Assembly (NCBI GenBank): GCA_951813525.2
Contig: CATOTJ020000002.1
Span: 1,116,001 to 1,180,000, forward strand
Reading direction: 5' to 3'
DNA length: 64,000 nucleotides
Source: Thermohalobaculum sp951813525
GTDB lineage: Bacteria > Pseudomonadota > Alphaproteobacteria > Rhodobacterales > Rhodobacteraceae
Shown: piece by piece, positions 1-8,695 of the stretch
How positions within the stretch are numbered: position 1 is the first letter of the stretch
Layout: the number at the start of each line of letters is the position of its first letter
Program-made: the position numbers and the translations under genes
The notes under the pieces: generated by a model
The model's database searches: none
Told to the model about the DNA's origin: nothing
The model's input: the letters and a program-made list of their open reading frames with translations, nothing else

Positions 1-116
1 AAGCACGCATCCTCCAGGTAGAGACCCGCCCCGCCGAACATCCGCCGCGCCTGAACCCGGCCGAGGCCGGAGAACAGGTCCAGCAAAAAGTCGCGGTCTT
101 CTGAAGAGAGTGTCAT
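1..116 (-). CDS. TfoX/Sxy N-terminal domain protein (partial)
   Basis: Only the first 38 or so codons lie in the window; the gene continues beyond position 1. The translation begins MTLSSEDRDFLLDLFSGLG and continues with a RRMFGGAGLY stretch, the usual opening of the TfoX N-terminal domain (in full TfoX/Sxy a competence regulator; stand-alone domains have no settled role). The ATG overlaps the TGA of the upstream gene by four bases (ATGA), so it is probably translationally coupled to the membrane protein before it. Family call rests on this short stretch alone. Confidence 0.6.
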   Translation of the reverse strand, partial: MTLSSEDRDFLLDLFSGLGRVQARRMFGGAGLYLEDAC

Positions 117-475
117 CCGCCCATCACCAGATCCCATGCGGTCCAACCAACCGCGCCAAGAAACAACGCGAACCCCAGCGCCATGTAAATGGGCGATGAA
201 GGCCGGTCCACAGGCAAGAAAGAAATCGCCGTATCGGCCTCGGGGATTACCGCCAGACTGCGCAGGCCGGTCGCGTCCAACAAGACCTCGGGCGCCAGTT
301 CGGCGGTGCGGGGCAGGGGGTCGCCGGTATCGATTTCGATCCGCCCGCGCGGCTTTCCCGCCAGGGTGCTTGCGCGGAAACGGATTTGGGGAACCGGATC
401 GTCACCGACCAGAATTATCGTGCGTTCGCCCGCCCGGGCCAGCTGAGTGGTCGGTGCGCGGCGCTTACGCGCCAT
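113..475 (-). CDS. Hypothetical protein with one C-terminal membrane segment
   Basis: A 120-residue protein I do not recognise. The basic N-terminus (MARKRRAP) is followed by about 80 soluble residues and then one hydrophobic segment at about 95-115 (ALGFALFLGAVGWTAW), which suggests a tail-anchored inner-membrane protein. It overlaps the stop of the upstream Fe-S carrier gene by one base (TAATG) and the following TfoX-N gene by four bases, so the three probably form one minus-strand operon. The tight coupling supports it being a real gene. No function is proposed. Confidence 0.6.
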   Translation of the reverse strand: MARKRRAPTTQLARAGERTIILVGDDPVPQIRFRASTLAGKPRGRIEIDTGDPLPRTAELAPEVLLDATGLRSLAVIPEADTAISFLPVDRPSSPIYMALGFALFLGAVGWTAWDLVMGG

Positions 476-825
476 TACATGCCTTCGAACTTGATCGACT
501 CGCCGCAGCCGCAGGCTTCCGAGACATTGGGGTTGTTGAACACAAATCCCGACTCCAGCAGAGAGGTCTGATAGTCGATCTCGGTTCCGAACAGGAACAT
601 CTGCGCCATCGGTGCAATCATGACCCGGGCGCCTTCCTTTTCGACAATTGCATCATGGTCGCCGATCTCGGTGGCATGTTCCATGGTGTATTCCATGCCG
701 GCACAACCGCCCTTTTTGACGCCGATGCGCAGGCCCTTTACCTCTCCGCCGCCCATCAGCGCATTAATGCGCCGGATTGCCGACGGGGTCAGGGTGACTG
801 GGTCGTTTCCGGGTACTGCAAACAT
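475..825 (-). CDS. HesB/IscA-family Fe-S cluster carrier (SufA-like)
   Basis: A-type Fe-S carrier of 116 residues, the usual family size. These proteins receive assembled clusters from the SUF or ISC scaffold and pass them to apo-proteins in the cytosol. The three expected cysteines are visible: one in GGCAGMEY near residue 41 and the C-terminal pair in ACGCGES near 105-107. A purine-rich ribosome-binding site (AGGAGGA on the minus strand) lies just upstream of the ATG. It heads a three-gene minus-strand cluster. A SufT-like gene at 2651-3010 is on the same strand nearby. SufA, ErpA and IscA cannot be separated from sequence alone. Confidence 0.85.
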   Translation of the reverse strand: MFAVPGNDPVTLTPSAIRRINALMGGGEVKGLRIGVKKGGCAGMEYTMEHATEIGDHDAIVEKEGARVMIAPMAQMFLFGTEIDYQTSLLESGFVFNNPNVSEACGCGESIKFEGM

Positions 826-899
826 CTGTTATCCTCCTGCGGCTAATGTATTGATCCGCGGCGCATTTCTCAAGCCGTCGGGGTTTGGGAGAGAGACCA

Positions 900-1403
900 A
901 TGCGCGCAATTGTCCTGATTGTGGCTTGTCTGGCGTTGGCCGGATGCCTGAAGACCACCAAAATCACGTTTGACGAGACGAATTCGATGTCTGCGGCCGA
1001 CTCGCCAATTCTGGCGAAGTTCATAGAAGCCTGGGGCCGCGAGCTACCGAACGAGGGGTCGCCGGAAGTTTTGATCCAAAACGGGAATCGGGTGAAAGAA
1101 ATCCGCGGTGTGGTGATCGTTCAAGAGGCCAGCGGGGACGGGACAGCGGAATATTACGCCGTTGGCCTGATGGGCGACCGCCCGGCAGTCTGCTTTGTCC
1201 ATGACGAGAAAATGGACGAGGTTGCCGAGCGCCATGGTGTGAAACTGGAGATCGACCGCAGCAGTTCCGGCGACGGCGACCGTCCCGCATCGATGAAAGC
1301 CGACGGTGAGAAAGCCGCACTTTATGCCTTTGTTGTTGATGCTTACTCCGAGGGAATGCTGAGCTGCCAGGCCATGACGAAATTGGTCGGGGGGCCGAGC
1401 TAA
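900..1403 (+). CDS. Predicted lipoprotein, unknown function
   Basis: A protein of 167 residues with a lipoprotein signal: MRAIVLIVACLALAGC, whose LAGC lipobox would be cleaved before Cys16. I chose the ATG at 900 over an in-frame TTG at 885 because a GGGAGAGA ribosome-binding site precedes it. The mature part is soluble, acidic and of no family I recognise. It stands alone, divergent from the SufA-like gene and convergent with the GlpQ-like gene, from which it is separated by only a few bases. Probably anchored in the periplasmic face of a membrane. Confidence 0.7.
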   Translation: MRAIVLIVACLALAGCLKTTKITFDETNSMSAADSPILAKFIEAWGRELPNEGSPEVLIQNGNRVKEIRGVVIVQEASGDGTAEYYAVGLMGDRPAVCFVHDEKMDEVAERHGVKLEIDRSSSGDGDRPASMKADGEKAALYAFVVDAYSEGMLSCQAMTKLVGGPS

Positions 1404-1408
1404 CCCCC

Positions 1409-2572
1409 TCAGTCCAACCCCATGCAATTGGCATAGAATGTGACCGTCGCGGGCCAGTCCGAGAAGATCCCGACGACACCCACGTCCCGTGCCAGGACAT
1501 CGATAATCGGATATAGCGCGCCGTCATTCTTCACGGCGCGAGAGATCGAGCGGAAATACCAGCCACCGCCGCCCTTCAACGGGCCGGATCGTTCGACGGT
1601 CCACGTAATGATTTTCAGCCCCGCCGCCCGCGCCTGGATGGCGTACGCCGACGGGACAATCTTGTCGCCATCCAGCGTCAGCAAGACCCATAGCGGCGGG
1701 GCGATATAATTGACGCCCATCGCTTTCAGATCCGCCATTTCGTGGCGCCATGTTTCCTTGTGCATCGGCGACCAGCCTGCGATGCGATAACTGTCGTCCA
1801 GATAGACGGCCTGTTTTCCAAAGGCCGGTTCGTTCGCGATCCAATAGACAATATCGTCCAAGTTGAAGCTTTGCGGCCAAACATCCTCAGGCGGGATGCC
1901 AGCGGCTTTGTACTCATCGATCAGTTTTTGCGCATAGTCGGATTGGCTGAAACCGTTGAAGGGCATCGAGACCGCCGGGGCCTTGAGTTCCGGCGTAAAT
2001 TTCGCGCCCAGCGCATGAAACAGCGCAATAGACTCGGCATGGGTCATCAAGGTGCCGGTCGCCGGGGTGTTCACATAGGTGGCTGGTGTCTTCGCAGTTT
2101 TGTCCGCCCCGTCCGTCTTGCCCTTCAATCTGCGAAATTCGGCCAGCGAGATATCGCTGGTCCGGCATTCCGCTCCGCGGCCGGGCGAAAACGGGCGGGT
2201 ACACTTCGCCGCCAGATCCGTGACAAGAATATTCGTGGTTGTGTGCAGGTCGTTTTGCGAATGGCGGCACACCAGCTGCAGATCGCGGGTGAAGGTGACA
2301 TCGCATTCCTGAATGCCCGCACCCATTTTCGCGGCGGCGCGATAGCCTTGCTCGGTATGCTCGGCCAGGCGCATCGGCGCGCCGCGATGGGCAATAGAAA
2401 AGAGGCGGGTCGTGAATGGACCCTCACATGCCGCCAGGCGGTCCTTTAACGCGCCGCCCGCCATTTGGCCCACCAGATATCCCGGACGTGAGCCCAGTTC
2501 GACGGTATCGGCAATTGCAAGGGCCGGCGCGGCGGCGAGGGTTGCGATTATCAGCAGAAGGGATCTGCGCAT
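1409..2572 (-). CDS. Glycerophosphodiester phosphodiesterase family protein (periplasmic)
   Basis: A 387-residue protein with a signal peptide (MRRSLLLIIATLAAAPALAIA) and a GDPD domain, which hydrolyses glycerophosphodiesters to glycerol-3-phosphate and an alcohol. The family start HRGAP is at about residue 63, followed by EHTEQGY and a conserved QECDVTFTRD stretch that supplies metal-binding Glu and Asp; the later FTPELK and QSFN stretches also fit. It is longer than minimal GDPDs and resembles the periplasmic GlpQ group. It is a monocistronic minus-strand gene ending six bases from the convergent lipoprotein gene. Substrate is inferred from family only. Confidence 0.8.
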   Translation of the reverse strand: MRRSLLLIIATLAAAPALAIADTVELGSRPGYLVGQMAGGALKDRLAACEGPFTTRLFSIAHRGAPMRLAEHTEQGYRAAAKMGAGIQECDVTFTRDLQLVCRHSQNDLHTTTNILVTDLAAKCTRPFSPGRGAECRTSDISLAEFRRLKGKTDGADKTAKTPATYVNTPATGTLMTHAESIALFHALGAKFTPELKAPAVSMPFNGFSQSDYAQKLIDEYKAAGIPPEDVWPQSFNLDDIVYWIANEPAFGKQAVYLDDSYRIAGWSPMHKETWRHEMADLKAMGVNYIAPPLWVLLTLDGDKIVPSAYAIQARAAGLKIITWTVERSGPLKGGGGWYFRSISRAVKNDGALYPIIDVLARDVGVVGIFSDWPATVTFYANCMGLD

Positions 2573-2650
2573 TTGGGTCCTCGATCGGATGCCGGTCGCC
2601 CGCCGGTGATCGACGCGCTTCCCAAGCCAGACCTGAAACCGGGGGCCGCG

Positions 2651-3010
2651 CTAGATAAAGCCCAGCTCCAGCCGTGCTTCGTCCGACAGCATTTCCATGC
2701 CCCAGGGCGGTTCCCACACCAGCTGGACATCGACGGTCTTGACGCCCGGCAACGGCTCCACCGCATCGGCAACCCAGCCCGGCATCTCACCTGCGACCGG
2801 ACAGCCAGGGGCCGTCAGAGACATATCGATATCGACTTGATTGTCTTCAGAGATGCGGATCGAGTAAATCAGCCCCAGGTCAAAGATATTGACCGGGATT
2901 TCCGGATCATGAACCGAACGGCAGGCATCGCAGATCATCTCATAGAGATCATGCTCTGTCGTCGATGGCGCGATCAGCGGGTGGCCTTCGGCGGCGTTTC
3001 CATCAGGCAT
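2651..3010 (-). CDS. sufT: SUF system Fe-S assembly protein SufT (MIP18/DUF59 family)
   Basis: A 119-residue DUF59/MIP18 protein. Diagnostic stretches are DPEIPVNIFDLGLIY and SLTAPGCPVAGEMPGWV, the second carrying the single conserved cysteine, and the terminal VWEPPWGMEMLSDEARLELG. Members act in Fe-S cluster maturation and in bacteria usually sit at the end of the suf operon. Here it is alone, about 1.8 kb from a SufA-like carrier on the same strand, with the rest of suf outside the window. The N-terminal 20 residues are variable. PaaD and SufT share the fold; the WEPPWGM ending favours SufT. Confidence 0.85.
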   Translation of the reverse strand: MPDGNAAEGHPLIAPSTTEHDLYEMICDACRSVHDPEIPVNIFDLGLIYSIRISEDNQVDIDMSLTAPGCPVAGEMPGWVADAVEPLPGVKTVDVQLVWEPPWGMEMLSDEARLELGFI

Positions 3011-3124
3011 GTCAGGTCCTCGGTCAGTGTCTGAGGCTTATATAGTCAAAATCCTGAAAAAACACACAGCTTCCATCGGTGCGCACGCGTTACCATATCC
3101 AAAATCATCAGAGGAGGTTTTGCC

Positions 3125-3733
3125 ATGGCACTTTTCGGGCGATCAATGGGCCGCGGATCAGCGATATTGTCGCTGATCCTGATGATACTGGGGTTTCAGA
3201 CCGCACGGGCGGATTTTTCCCGCGACCTGGCCATGGCGGCCGAAGACCGGGCCAATCACCGTGTGACCTATGACCCGAAATATGTCTCGATCCCGTATCC
3301 GAACGGCGATGTTCCAGCGGATACAGGGGTTTGCACCGATGTTGTGGTGCGCAGCTATCGTGCCATGGGGATCGACCTGCAGCGCCTCGTTCACGAAGAT
3401 ATGAAGCGAAATTTCCGCAAATACCCGAAGATTTGGGGCCTGAAGCGGCCGGACCCGAACATCGACCACCGCCGCGTGCCAAATCTCGAGATGTTTTTGA
3501 CCCGCCGTGGCGCGTCGCTGCCGATCAGCACCGATCCCTCAAAATTCCTGCCGGGCGACGTTGTGACATGGCGCATGCGCGATGGGCAGCCCCATATGGG
3601 AATCGTCTCGACCCGCAAAAGCCGGGACGGAGTGCCGCTGATTGCCCACAATATCGGCGCCGGGCCACAGGTTGAAAACATGCTGTTCGCGTTGAAGATT
3701 CACGGACATTTCCGTTGGGACGGGTCGCAGTAA
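3125..3733 (+). CDS. DUF1287 family exported protein
   Basis: A 202-residue DUF1287 protein with a signal peptide (hydrophobic stretch at about 12-26, cleavage likely after ARA) and so probably periplasmic. The family resembles NlpC/P60-type cysteine hydrolases: GVCTDVVVRSYRA places a Cys at about 63, and a later HMGIVS and IAHNIG give His residues. The activity is not established in the family. A strong GAGGAGG site lies upstream of the ATG. It is a single gene between sufT (divergent) and tgt. Confidence 0.75.
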   Translation: MALFGRSMGRGSAILSLILMILGFQTARADFSRDLAMAAEDRANHRVTYDPKYVSIPYPNGDVPADTGVCTDVVVRSYRAMGIDLQRLVHEDMKRNFRKYPKIWGLKRPDPNIDHRRVPNLEMFLTRRGASLPISTDPSKFLPGDVVTWRMRDGQPHMGIVSTRKSRDGVPLIAHNIGAGPQVENMLFALKIHGHFRWDGSQ

Positions 3734-3784
3734 CGCTGGTTTCCACCGCTTTCATAGGCGCGGCAATCGTGTAAGAGGCGGTTC

Positions 3785-4915
3785 ATGACAGACCGCTTCT
3801 CTTTTCAGATCGATGCCCGCGACGGGCGCGCCCGGACCGGTGCCATCACGACCACACGCGGGGCGATCCACACCCCGGCCTTTATGCCTGTGGGCACGGC
3901 CGCCACGGTCAAGGCGATGCTGCCGGAAAGCGTCTCGGCCACCGGGGCCGACATTCTGCTGGGCAATACCTACCACCTGATGCTGCGCCCCGGGGCGAAA
4001 CGGATTGCTGATCTTGGCGGCCTGCACCGGTTCATGAACTGGGGCGGGCCGATCCTGACAGATTCCGGCGGGTTTCAGGTGATGAGCCTGCAAGGTCTGC
4101 GCAAGATGACCGAGGAAGGCGTCGAGTTTTCCAGCCATATCGATGGATCCAAGCATATGCTGTCGCCCGAGACATCGATGGCGATCCAGCGCGATCTTGG
4201 CTCGGACATCGTCATGTGCTTCGACGAATGCACCCCGCATCCTGCGACCGAGGCCGAGGCTGCATCGTCCATGCGCCGTTCGATGCGGTGGGCCGCACGT
4301 TCGAAGGACGCTTTTGGCGACAGGCCCGGCCATGCCTTGTTCGGTATTCAGCAGGGGTCACTCTATACTGGCCTGCGATTGGAAAGTGCCGAGGCGCTGA
4401 AGAAGATCGACTTCGACGGTTATGCCATCGGCGGGTTGGCGGTGGGCGAGTGCCAGGACGAGATGTTCAATGTGCTCGATTCCGCGCCGGGCATGCTGCC
4501 CGACGCCAAGCCGCGCTATCTGATGGGGGTCGGTAAACCCGACGATTTGGTCGGCGCCGTGCAGCGCGGCGTCGACATGTTCGATTGCGTCCTGCCATCG
4601 CGGTCCGGGCGGACCGGACAGGCTTTTACCCGGCGCGGAGTTCTCAACATCAAAAACGCCCGCCATGCGGCTGATCCGCGCCCCCTGGACCCGGATTGCC
4701 TGTGCCCGGCCTGTTCAGGATACAGCCGGGCCTATCTGCATCACGTTTTCCGGGCGAAAGAGATCATCGCCTCGATGCTAATGACTTGGCACAATCTTCA
4801 TTATTATCAGGAGCTTATGGCAGGTATTCGGTACGCGATCACGGCTGGAAAACTGGACGAATTCGTTGCCGATTTCCACAAACAGCGGGCGGAGGGCGAT
4901 CTGGAGCCTATATGA
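3785..4915 (+). CDS. tgt: tRNA-guanine transglycosylase (queuine/preQ1)
   Basis: Full-length Tgt, 376 residues. It exchanges guanine-34 of GUN anticodons for preQ1 in queuosine synthesis. Visible motifs are the substrate loop DSGGFQVMSL at about 97-106, the catalytic region FDCVLPSRSGRTGQAFTRRG near 265-284, and the zinc site CLCPACSGYSRAYLHHVF near 306-323. Start is ATG after a GAGG-like site. It is separated from the following complex I accessory gene by about 150 bases, so it is probably its own unit. Confidence 0.97.
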   Translation: MTDRFSFQIDARDGRARTGAITTTRGAIHTPAFMPVGTAATVKAMLPESVSATGADILLGNTYHLMLRPGAKRIADLGGLHRFMNWGGPILTDSGGFQVMSLQGLRKMTEEGVEFSSHIDGSKHMLSPETSMAIQRDLGSDIVMCFDECTPHPATEAEAASSMRRSMRWAARSKDAFGDRPGHALFGIQQGSLYTGLRLESAEALKKIDFDGYAIGGLAVGECQDEMFNVLDSAPGMLPDAKPRYLMGVGKPDDLVGAVQRGVDMFDCVLPSRSGRTGQAFTRRGVLNIKNARHAADPRPLDPDCLCPACSGYSRAYLHHVFRAKEIIASMLMTWHNLHYYQELMAGIRYAITAGKLDEFVADFHKQRAEGDLEPI

Positions 4916-5063
4916 TCGGCGCACGCGGGTCCCGCCTGCGTGTGATCCGCGCATCGGATCTTACGGAAATTCAATACGCAATGCGCTAGACTGGACGGGC
5001 GTACGCGTAACAGCCATATTCCGCCGAAAATGAACCGGCCAAACAAGTCAGAGCGAGACATAT

Positions 5064-5444
5064 ATGAGCCTTCTCAGCCAGATCTTCACTTGGTGGAACG
5101 GTCAGACCCTTGGCACCCGCGTTTTCACGGCGCGCAAAGGCCAGTTTGTCGGCGAAGACGATCGGGGCAACAAGTTCTACCAGACCGAGGGCGGTAAACG
5201 GCGCTGGGTGATCTATAACGGCGTGGCCGAGGCGAGCAATGTGTCGCCCGATTGGCACGGTTGGTTGCACCACACCTTTGAAGAGCCGCCCGAAGATGGC
5301 GAACTGCCGCGCAAGGCGTGGGAAAAGGACCACAAGCCGAACCTGACCGGCACCGATGGGGCCTATCATCCGCCAGGCAGCGTTTTGACAACGACCGGCC
5401 GCGCCAAAGCCGGTGGCGATTACGAGGCGTGGCAACCGGAATAA
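5064..5444 (+). CDS. NADH:ubiquinone oxidoreductase accessory subunit NDUFA12-like
   Basis: A 126-residue protein of the NDUFA12/B17.2 family, an accessory subunit on the matrix/cytoplasmic side of alphaproteobacterial and mitochondrial complex I. Typical segments are WWNGQTLGTR near the start, GEDDRGNKFYQ, RRWVIYNG and WHGWLHHTFEEPP, with a Pro-rich end. The gene order NDUFA12 - MlaD - DUF2155 is the usual alphaproteobacterial one. The next start is only about 20 bases away, so the three genes are probably co-transcribed. Confidence 0.93.
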   Translation: MSLLSQIFTWWNGQTLGTRVFTARKGQFVGEDDRGNKFYQTEGGKRRWVIYNGVAEASNVSPDWHGWLHHTFEEPPEDGELPRKAWEKDHKPNLTGTDGAYHPPGSVLTTTGRAKAGGDYEAWQPE

Positions 5445-5465
5445 CCCGGCAAGCGGAGTGATCAA

Positions 5466-5900
5466 ATGGCAAGCAATGCAGCAGAAACGGTCATAGGGGC
5501 CGCGGTCCTGGCAGTCGCAGGCGCCTTTCTGGTCTATGCCGCTAACGCGACCGAGTTTTCGGCGGCGGGCGGATACGACGTGAAAACCGAATTCCGCAAG
5601 GTCGAGGGGATCACCATCGGCGGCGATGTGCGTATCGCAGGCGTCAAGGTGGGATCGGTCAGCTCGATCGATTTGAACACCGAACGCTACCGCCCGGTCG
5701 TCTCGATCACGATCCGCGACGGAATAAAGGTGCCCGAAGATTCAGTGGTCGAAATTGCTTCGGAAAGCCTGCTGGGCGGCAACTATCTGAACATCCAGCC
5801 GGGCGCGTCCGATTTCATGGTCGAGGCAGGCGGCGAATTGGAGAGCGAGCCCTATGTCAGCCTGGCCGATCTGATCAAGATCGCGATGAAGAACCTTTGA
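5466..5900 (+). CDS. MlaD-type MCE-domain lipid transport protein
   Basis: A 144-residue MCE protein: an N-terminal transmembrane helix (about 8-26) and one MCE domain with KVEGITIGGDVRIAGVKVGSV at about 48-68, then ASESLLGGNYLNIQPG. This is the form of MlaD, the periplasmic ring anchored to the inner-membrane Mla ABC transporter that moves phospholipids between membranes. The other mla genes are not in the window, which is usual for this alphaproteobacterial neighbourhood. Its TGA overlaps the ATG of the next gene (TGATG). Confidence 0.88.
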   Translation: MASNAAETVIGAAVLAVAGAFLVYAANATEFSAAGGYDVKTEFRKVEGITIGGDVRIAGVKVGSVSSIDLNTERYRPVVSITIRDGIKVPEDSVVEIASESLLGGNYLNIQPGASDFMVEAGGELESEPYVSLADLIKIAMKNL

Positions 5901-6691
5901 TGATTGCACGCCCGGCTTTGCTGACCGTTGCGGCGGCATTGCTTGCCGCGCCCGTTCTTGCACAAAGCTCGGACGGTCAAGACCCGGGTTTCAGCGGGCA
6001 GGTTTCAAATTCTCCGATCCCGGTGCCCAAATACGAATCGCGCGCAAGCGACGGAGAGGACGCTGCCGTGGCGTCGACCGGCGGGGCATCAACTGGCGGC
6101 ACGACTGCGGGCGATGGGTCGACCGACGAGGTTGCGGCTGGCGGCGGCGGTCCGGGTAGCGGCGAGCGAAATCTGCCGATTGTCACGCGCGGCAGCGGTG
6201 GTGGTTCGACCGATCTGGATGCCGGAGGACGGATCAAGTCCGTGCCCGATCCCGACAAGGCGGGCGGCGATGACAGTGACAGCCGTTTCGTCCGGGCGCC
6301 GGCGGGCTCGAGCTATGACGACACAAAGGCCGCGACCGGGGCACCGATCGAGGGTCCGGATACGGGCCTGCGCGCCGGTGCGCAGCTGCGCCAATTGGAC
6401 AAGATGACCGGCAAGATCGTGACCTTCGACATTATTGTCGGTCAAACCGTCAAAGTCGCGCGCCTCTTGGTGCGTCTGGATGCCTGCCGTTCGCCGACAG
6501 ATAACGACACCCATGGCACCATGGCCTATCTAAAGGTTTGGGATACCAAGTCCGAGGACGGACCGGCGGCGTTTGCAGGGTGGATGTTCGCTGAAAGCCC
6601 TGCGCTTTCGGCTCTCGATCATTCCCGTTACGATTTGTGGGTGATCAACTGCACGACCGCCTCCGGTGAAGTATCGGCGGGCAACGAATAA
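5900..6691 (+). CDS. DUF2155 domain-containing exported protein
   Basis: A protein of 263 residues. It has a signal peptide (LLTVAAALLAAPVLAQ), then a long low-complexity Gly/Ala/Ser/Asp-rich segment (about 20-150), and a C-terminal DUF2155 domain beginning QLDKMTGKIVTFDI and containing VRLDACRSP and FAGWMFAESPALSALDHSRYDLWV. An in-frame TTG three bases earlier is less likely than the ATG at 5900, which overlaps the mlaD stop. DUF2155 has no firmly known function. The 3' end overlaps the end of the convergent aat gene by about 64 bases. Confidence 0.85.
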   Translation: MIARPALLTVAAALLAAPVLAQSSDGQDPGFSGQVSNSPIPVPKYESRASDGEDAAVASTGGASTGGTTAGDGSTDEVAAGGGGPGSGERNLPIVTRGSGGGSTDLDAGGRIKSVPDPDKAGGDDSDSRFVRAPAGSSYDDTKAATGAPIEGPDTGLRAGAQLRQLDKMTGKIVTFDIIVGQTVKVARLLVRLDACRSPTDNDTHGTMAYLKVWDTKSEDGPAAFAGWMFAESPALSALDHSRYDLWVINCTTASGEVSAGNE

Positions 6692-7287
6692 AAGTCGCCC
6701 CGGCGGGTCAACGCCCGATCAAGCAGTTCATGATAATGCGCCCGCGGCACGGCCCGCGCGCCCATCGATTCCAGATGGGGGGTCGTGAATTGCGTGTCCA
6801 GCAGCGCAAATTCCCCGGCGCGCAGCCGCGCAACCAGCCAGGCCAGAGCGATCTTCGACGCATCACGCTGGCGCGAAAACATGCTTTCGCCAAAGAACGC
6901 TGCGCCCAGCCTCAGTCCATATAGCCCGCCGACCAGATCGTCATCCTGCCAAAGCTCGATCGAATGGGCATGCCCCATGCGGTTCAGGTCGGTGAACAGG
7001 CTGCGGATGGTCGGATTGATCCATGTCTCATCCCGATCTGCGCAGGCATCCAGAACGGCGTCGAACGCCGTATCGATCCGAACCCGGTAATCGTGGCGCA
7101 GCAGGCGTTTGCGCAGGCTGCGCGACAGATGAAACCCGTTCAGCGGCAAGATTCCGCGTTTGCGCGGGTCGACCCAATATACATCGTCCGCGTCGGCATT
7201 GTCGGTCATAGGAAAGACGCCCGCGCCATAGGCACGCAGCACCAACTCGGGCGTCAGTTCCAGGACATCGGTGTTGCCGTCCATCAT
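6628..7287 (-). CDS. aat: Leucyl/phenylalanyl-tRNA--protein transferase
   Basis: A 219-residue Aat, which attaches Leu or Phe to proteins with N-terminal Arg or Lys and so marks them for ClpS/ClpAP (N-end rule). Visible motifs: AYGAGVFPM near residue 18, VYWVDPRKRGILPL, FGESMFSR, and LLDTQFTTPHLESMGA. Two ATGs in a row (7287 and 7284) are possible starts. Its last 64 bases run antisense to the end of the DUF2155 gene, an unusually long convergent overlap. It precedes accC/accB on the same strand as in many Rhodobacterales. Confidence 0.95.
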   Translation of the reverse strand: MMDGNTDVLELTPELVLRAYGAGVFPMTDNADADDVYWVDPRKRGILPLNGFHLSRSLRKRLLRHDYRVRIDTAFDAVLDACADRDETWINPTIRSLFTDLNRMGHAHSIELWQDDDLVGGLYGLRLGAAFFGESMFSRQRDASKIALAWLVARLRAGEFALLDTQFTTPHLESMGARAVPRAHYHELLDRALTRRGDFYSLPADTSPEAVVQLITHKS

Positions 7288-7335
7288 GGGCTGATAATAC
7301 CACCCGTAATGGGCAGTTCCATGGCCAAATCGGTA

Positions 7336-8682
7336 TCAGGCCCCTTGCTTGGCAAGCCAGCCTTCCAGCCAGTGGATATTGTAATCACCTGTCAGAATGT
7401 CCGGCTCTTCGATCAGCGCGTGGAACAGGGGCAGGGTTGTGTCAATGCCGCCGACGATCGTTTCCGCCAGCGCACGGCGCAGACGCATCAGGCAATCGGT
7501 CCGGTCGGCGCCCTCGACAATCAGCTTGGCAATCAGGCTGTCATAATTGGGCGGCACCCGATAGCCGTCATAGATATGGCTGTCCATGCGAACACCCAGC
7601 CCGCCGGGGGCGTGATAGGTTCGGATCGTGCCGGGTGACGGCGTAAAACTGGGGATTGTTTCCGCATTGATCCGGCACTCGATGGCATGGCCCTTGGGGA
7701 CCAGATCCGTTTGCGAAAAACTCAACTTCTCACCGGCCGCAACGCGGAACTGCTCGCGGACCAGATCGACGCCATAGACCGTCTCGGTCACCGGATGCTC
7801 GACCTGAAGGCGGGTGTTCATCTCGATGAAATAGAAATCGCCGTTCTCGTACAGAAATTCGATGGTTCCGGCACCACGATAGCCCATTTCGCGCACTGCG
7901 TCGGCGCAGATGCCGCCAATACGGGAGCGCGTTTCCGCGTCGATCACGGGCGAGGGGGCTTCTTCGAACACTTTCTGGTGGCGGCGCTGCAGTGAACAGT
8001 CACGCTCTCCCAGATGAACGGCATTGCCGTGGGTGTCGGCCATAACCTGAATCTCGATATGGCGCGGCGTGCCCAGGTACTTTTCCAGATAAACCGCATC
8101 ATCGCCGAAAGCCGCCTTGGCCTCGGCCCGTGCCGACGAAAACGCCGTGCCCAGGTCTGACGCCGTTTGTGCCACCTTCATTCCGCGCCCGCCGCCGCCT
8201 GCGGCTGCCTTGACCAACAGCGGGTACCCGATCCCGGCGGCGACATTACGCGCTTCTTCGATGTCGTTAACGCCGCCTTCCGATCCGGGAACGCAGGGCA
8301 CGCCCAGCCGCTTCATTGTTTCCTTGGCGGCGATCTTGTCGCCCATCAACCGGATATGCTCGGCCGTCGGGCCGATAAAGGCCAATCCGCTTTCTTCAAC
8401 CTTCTGCGCAAACCCGGCGTTTTCCGAAAGAAAGCCATAGCCCGGGTGAATGGCCTCGGCCCCCGTAATCTCGCAGGCTGACAGGATCGCAGGCTGGTTC
8501 AAATAGGAATGGGTCGCCGTGGGCGGTCCGACACAGACGCTTTGATCTGCCAGACGCACATGCATGGCATCATTGTCGGCCGTTGAATGAATGGCGACCG
8601 TCTCGATACCCAATTCCCGGGCGGCACGGATCACTCTCAACGCGATTTCGCCGCGATTGGCGATCAGGATCTTGCGGAACAT
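7336..8682 (-). CDS. accC: Acetyl-CoA carboxylase, biotin carboxylase subunit
   Basis: Full-length biotin carboxylase, 448 residues, which carboxylates biotin on BCCP using ATP and bicarbonate for fatty acid synthesis. Motifs: MFRKILIANRGEIALRVIRA at the start, the ATP loop AAAGGGGRGMKV at about 160, the metal and catalytic EMNTRLQVEHPVTE at about 287, and RINAE. It follows accB by 13 bases in one minus-strand unit. This is the housekeeping copy; a second biotin carboxylase is at 53,614-54,975. Confidence 0.97.
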   Translation of the reverse strand: MFRKILIANRGEIALRVIRAARELGIETVAIHSTADNDAMHVRLADQSVCVGPPTATHSYLNQPAILSACEITGAEAIHPGYGFLSENAGFAQKVEESGLAFIGPTAEHIRLMGDKIAAKETMKRLGVPCVPGSEGGVNDIEEARNVAAGIGYPLLVKAAAGGGGRGMKVAQTASDLGTAFSSARAEAKAAFGDDAVYLEKYLGTPRHIEIQVMADTHGNAVHLGERDCSLQRRHQKVFEEAPSPVIDAETRSRIGGICADAVREMGYRGAGTIEFLYENGDFYFIEMNTRLQVEHPVTETVYGVDLVREQFRVAAGEKLSFSQTDLVPKGHAIECRINAETIPSFTPSPGTIRTYHAPGGLGVRMDSHIYDGYRVPPNYDSLIAKLIVEGADRTDCLMRLRRALAETIVGGIDTTLPLFHALIEEPDILTGDYNIHWLEGWLAKQGA

Positions 8683-8695
8683 CGTTTGCTGCTCG

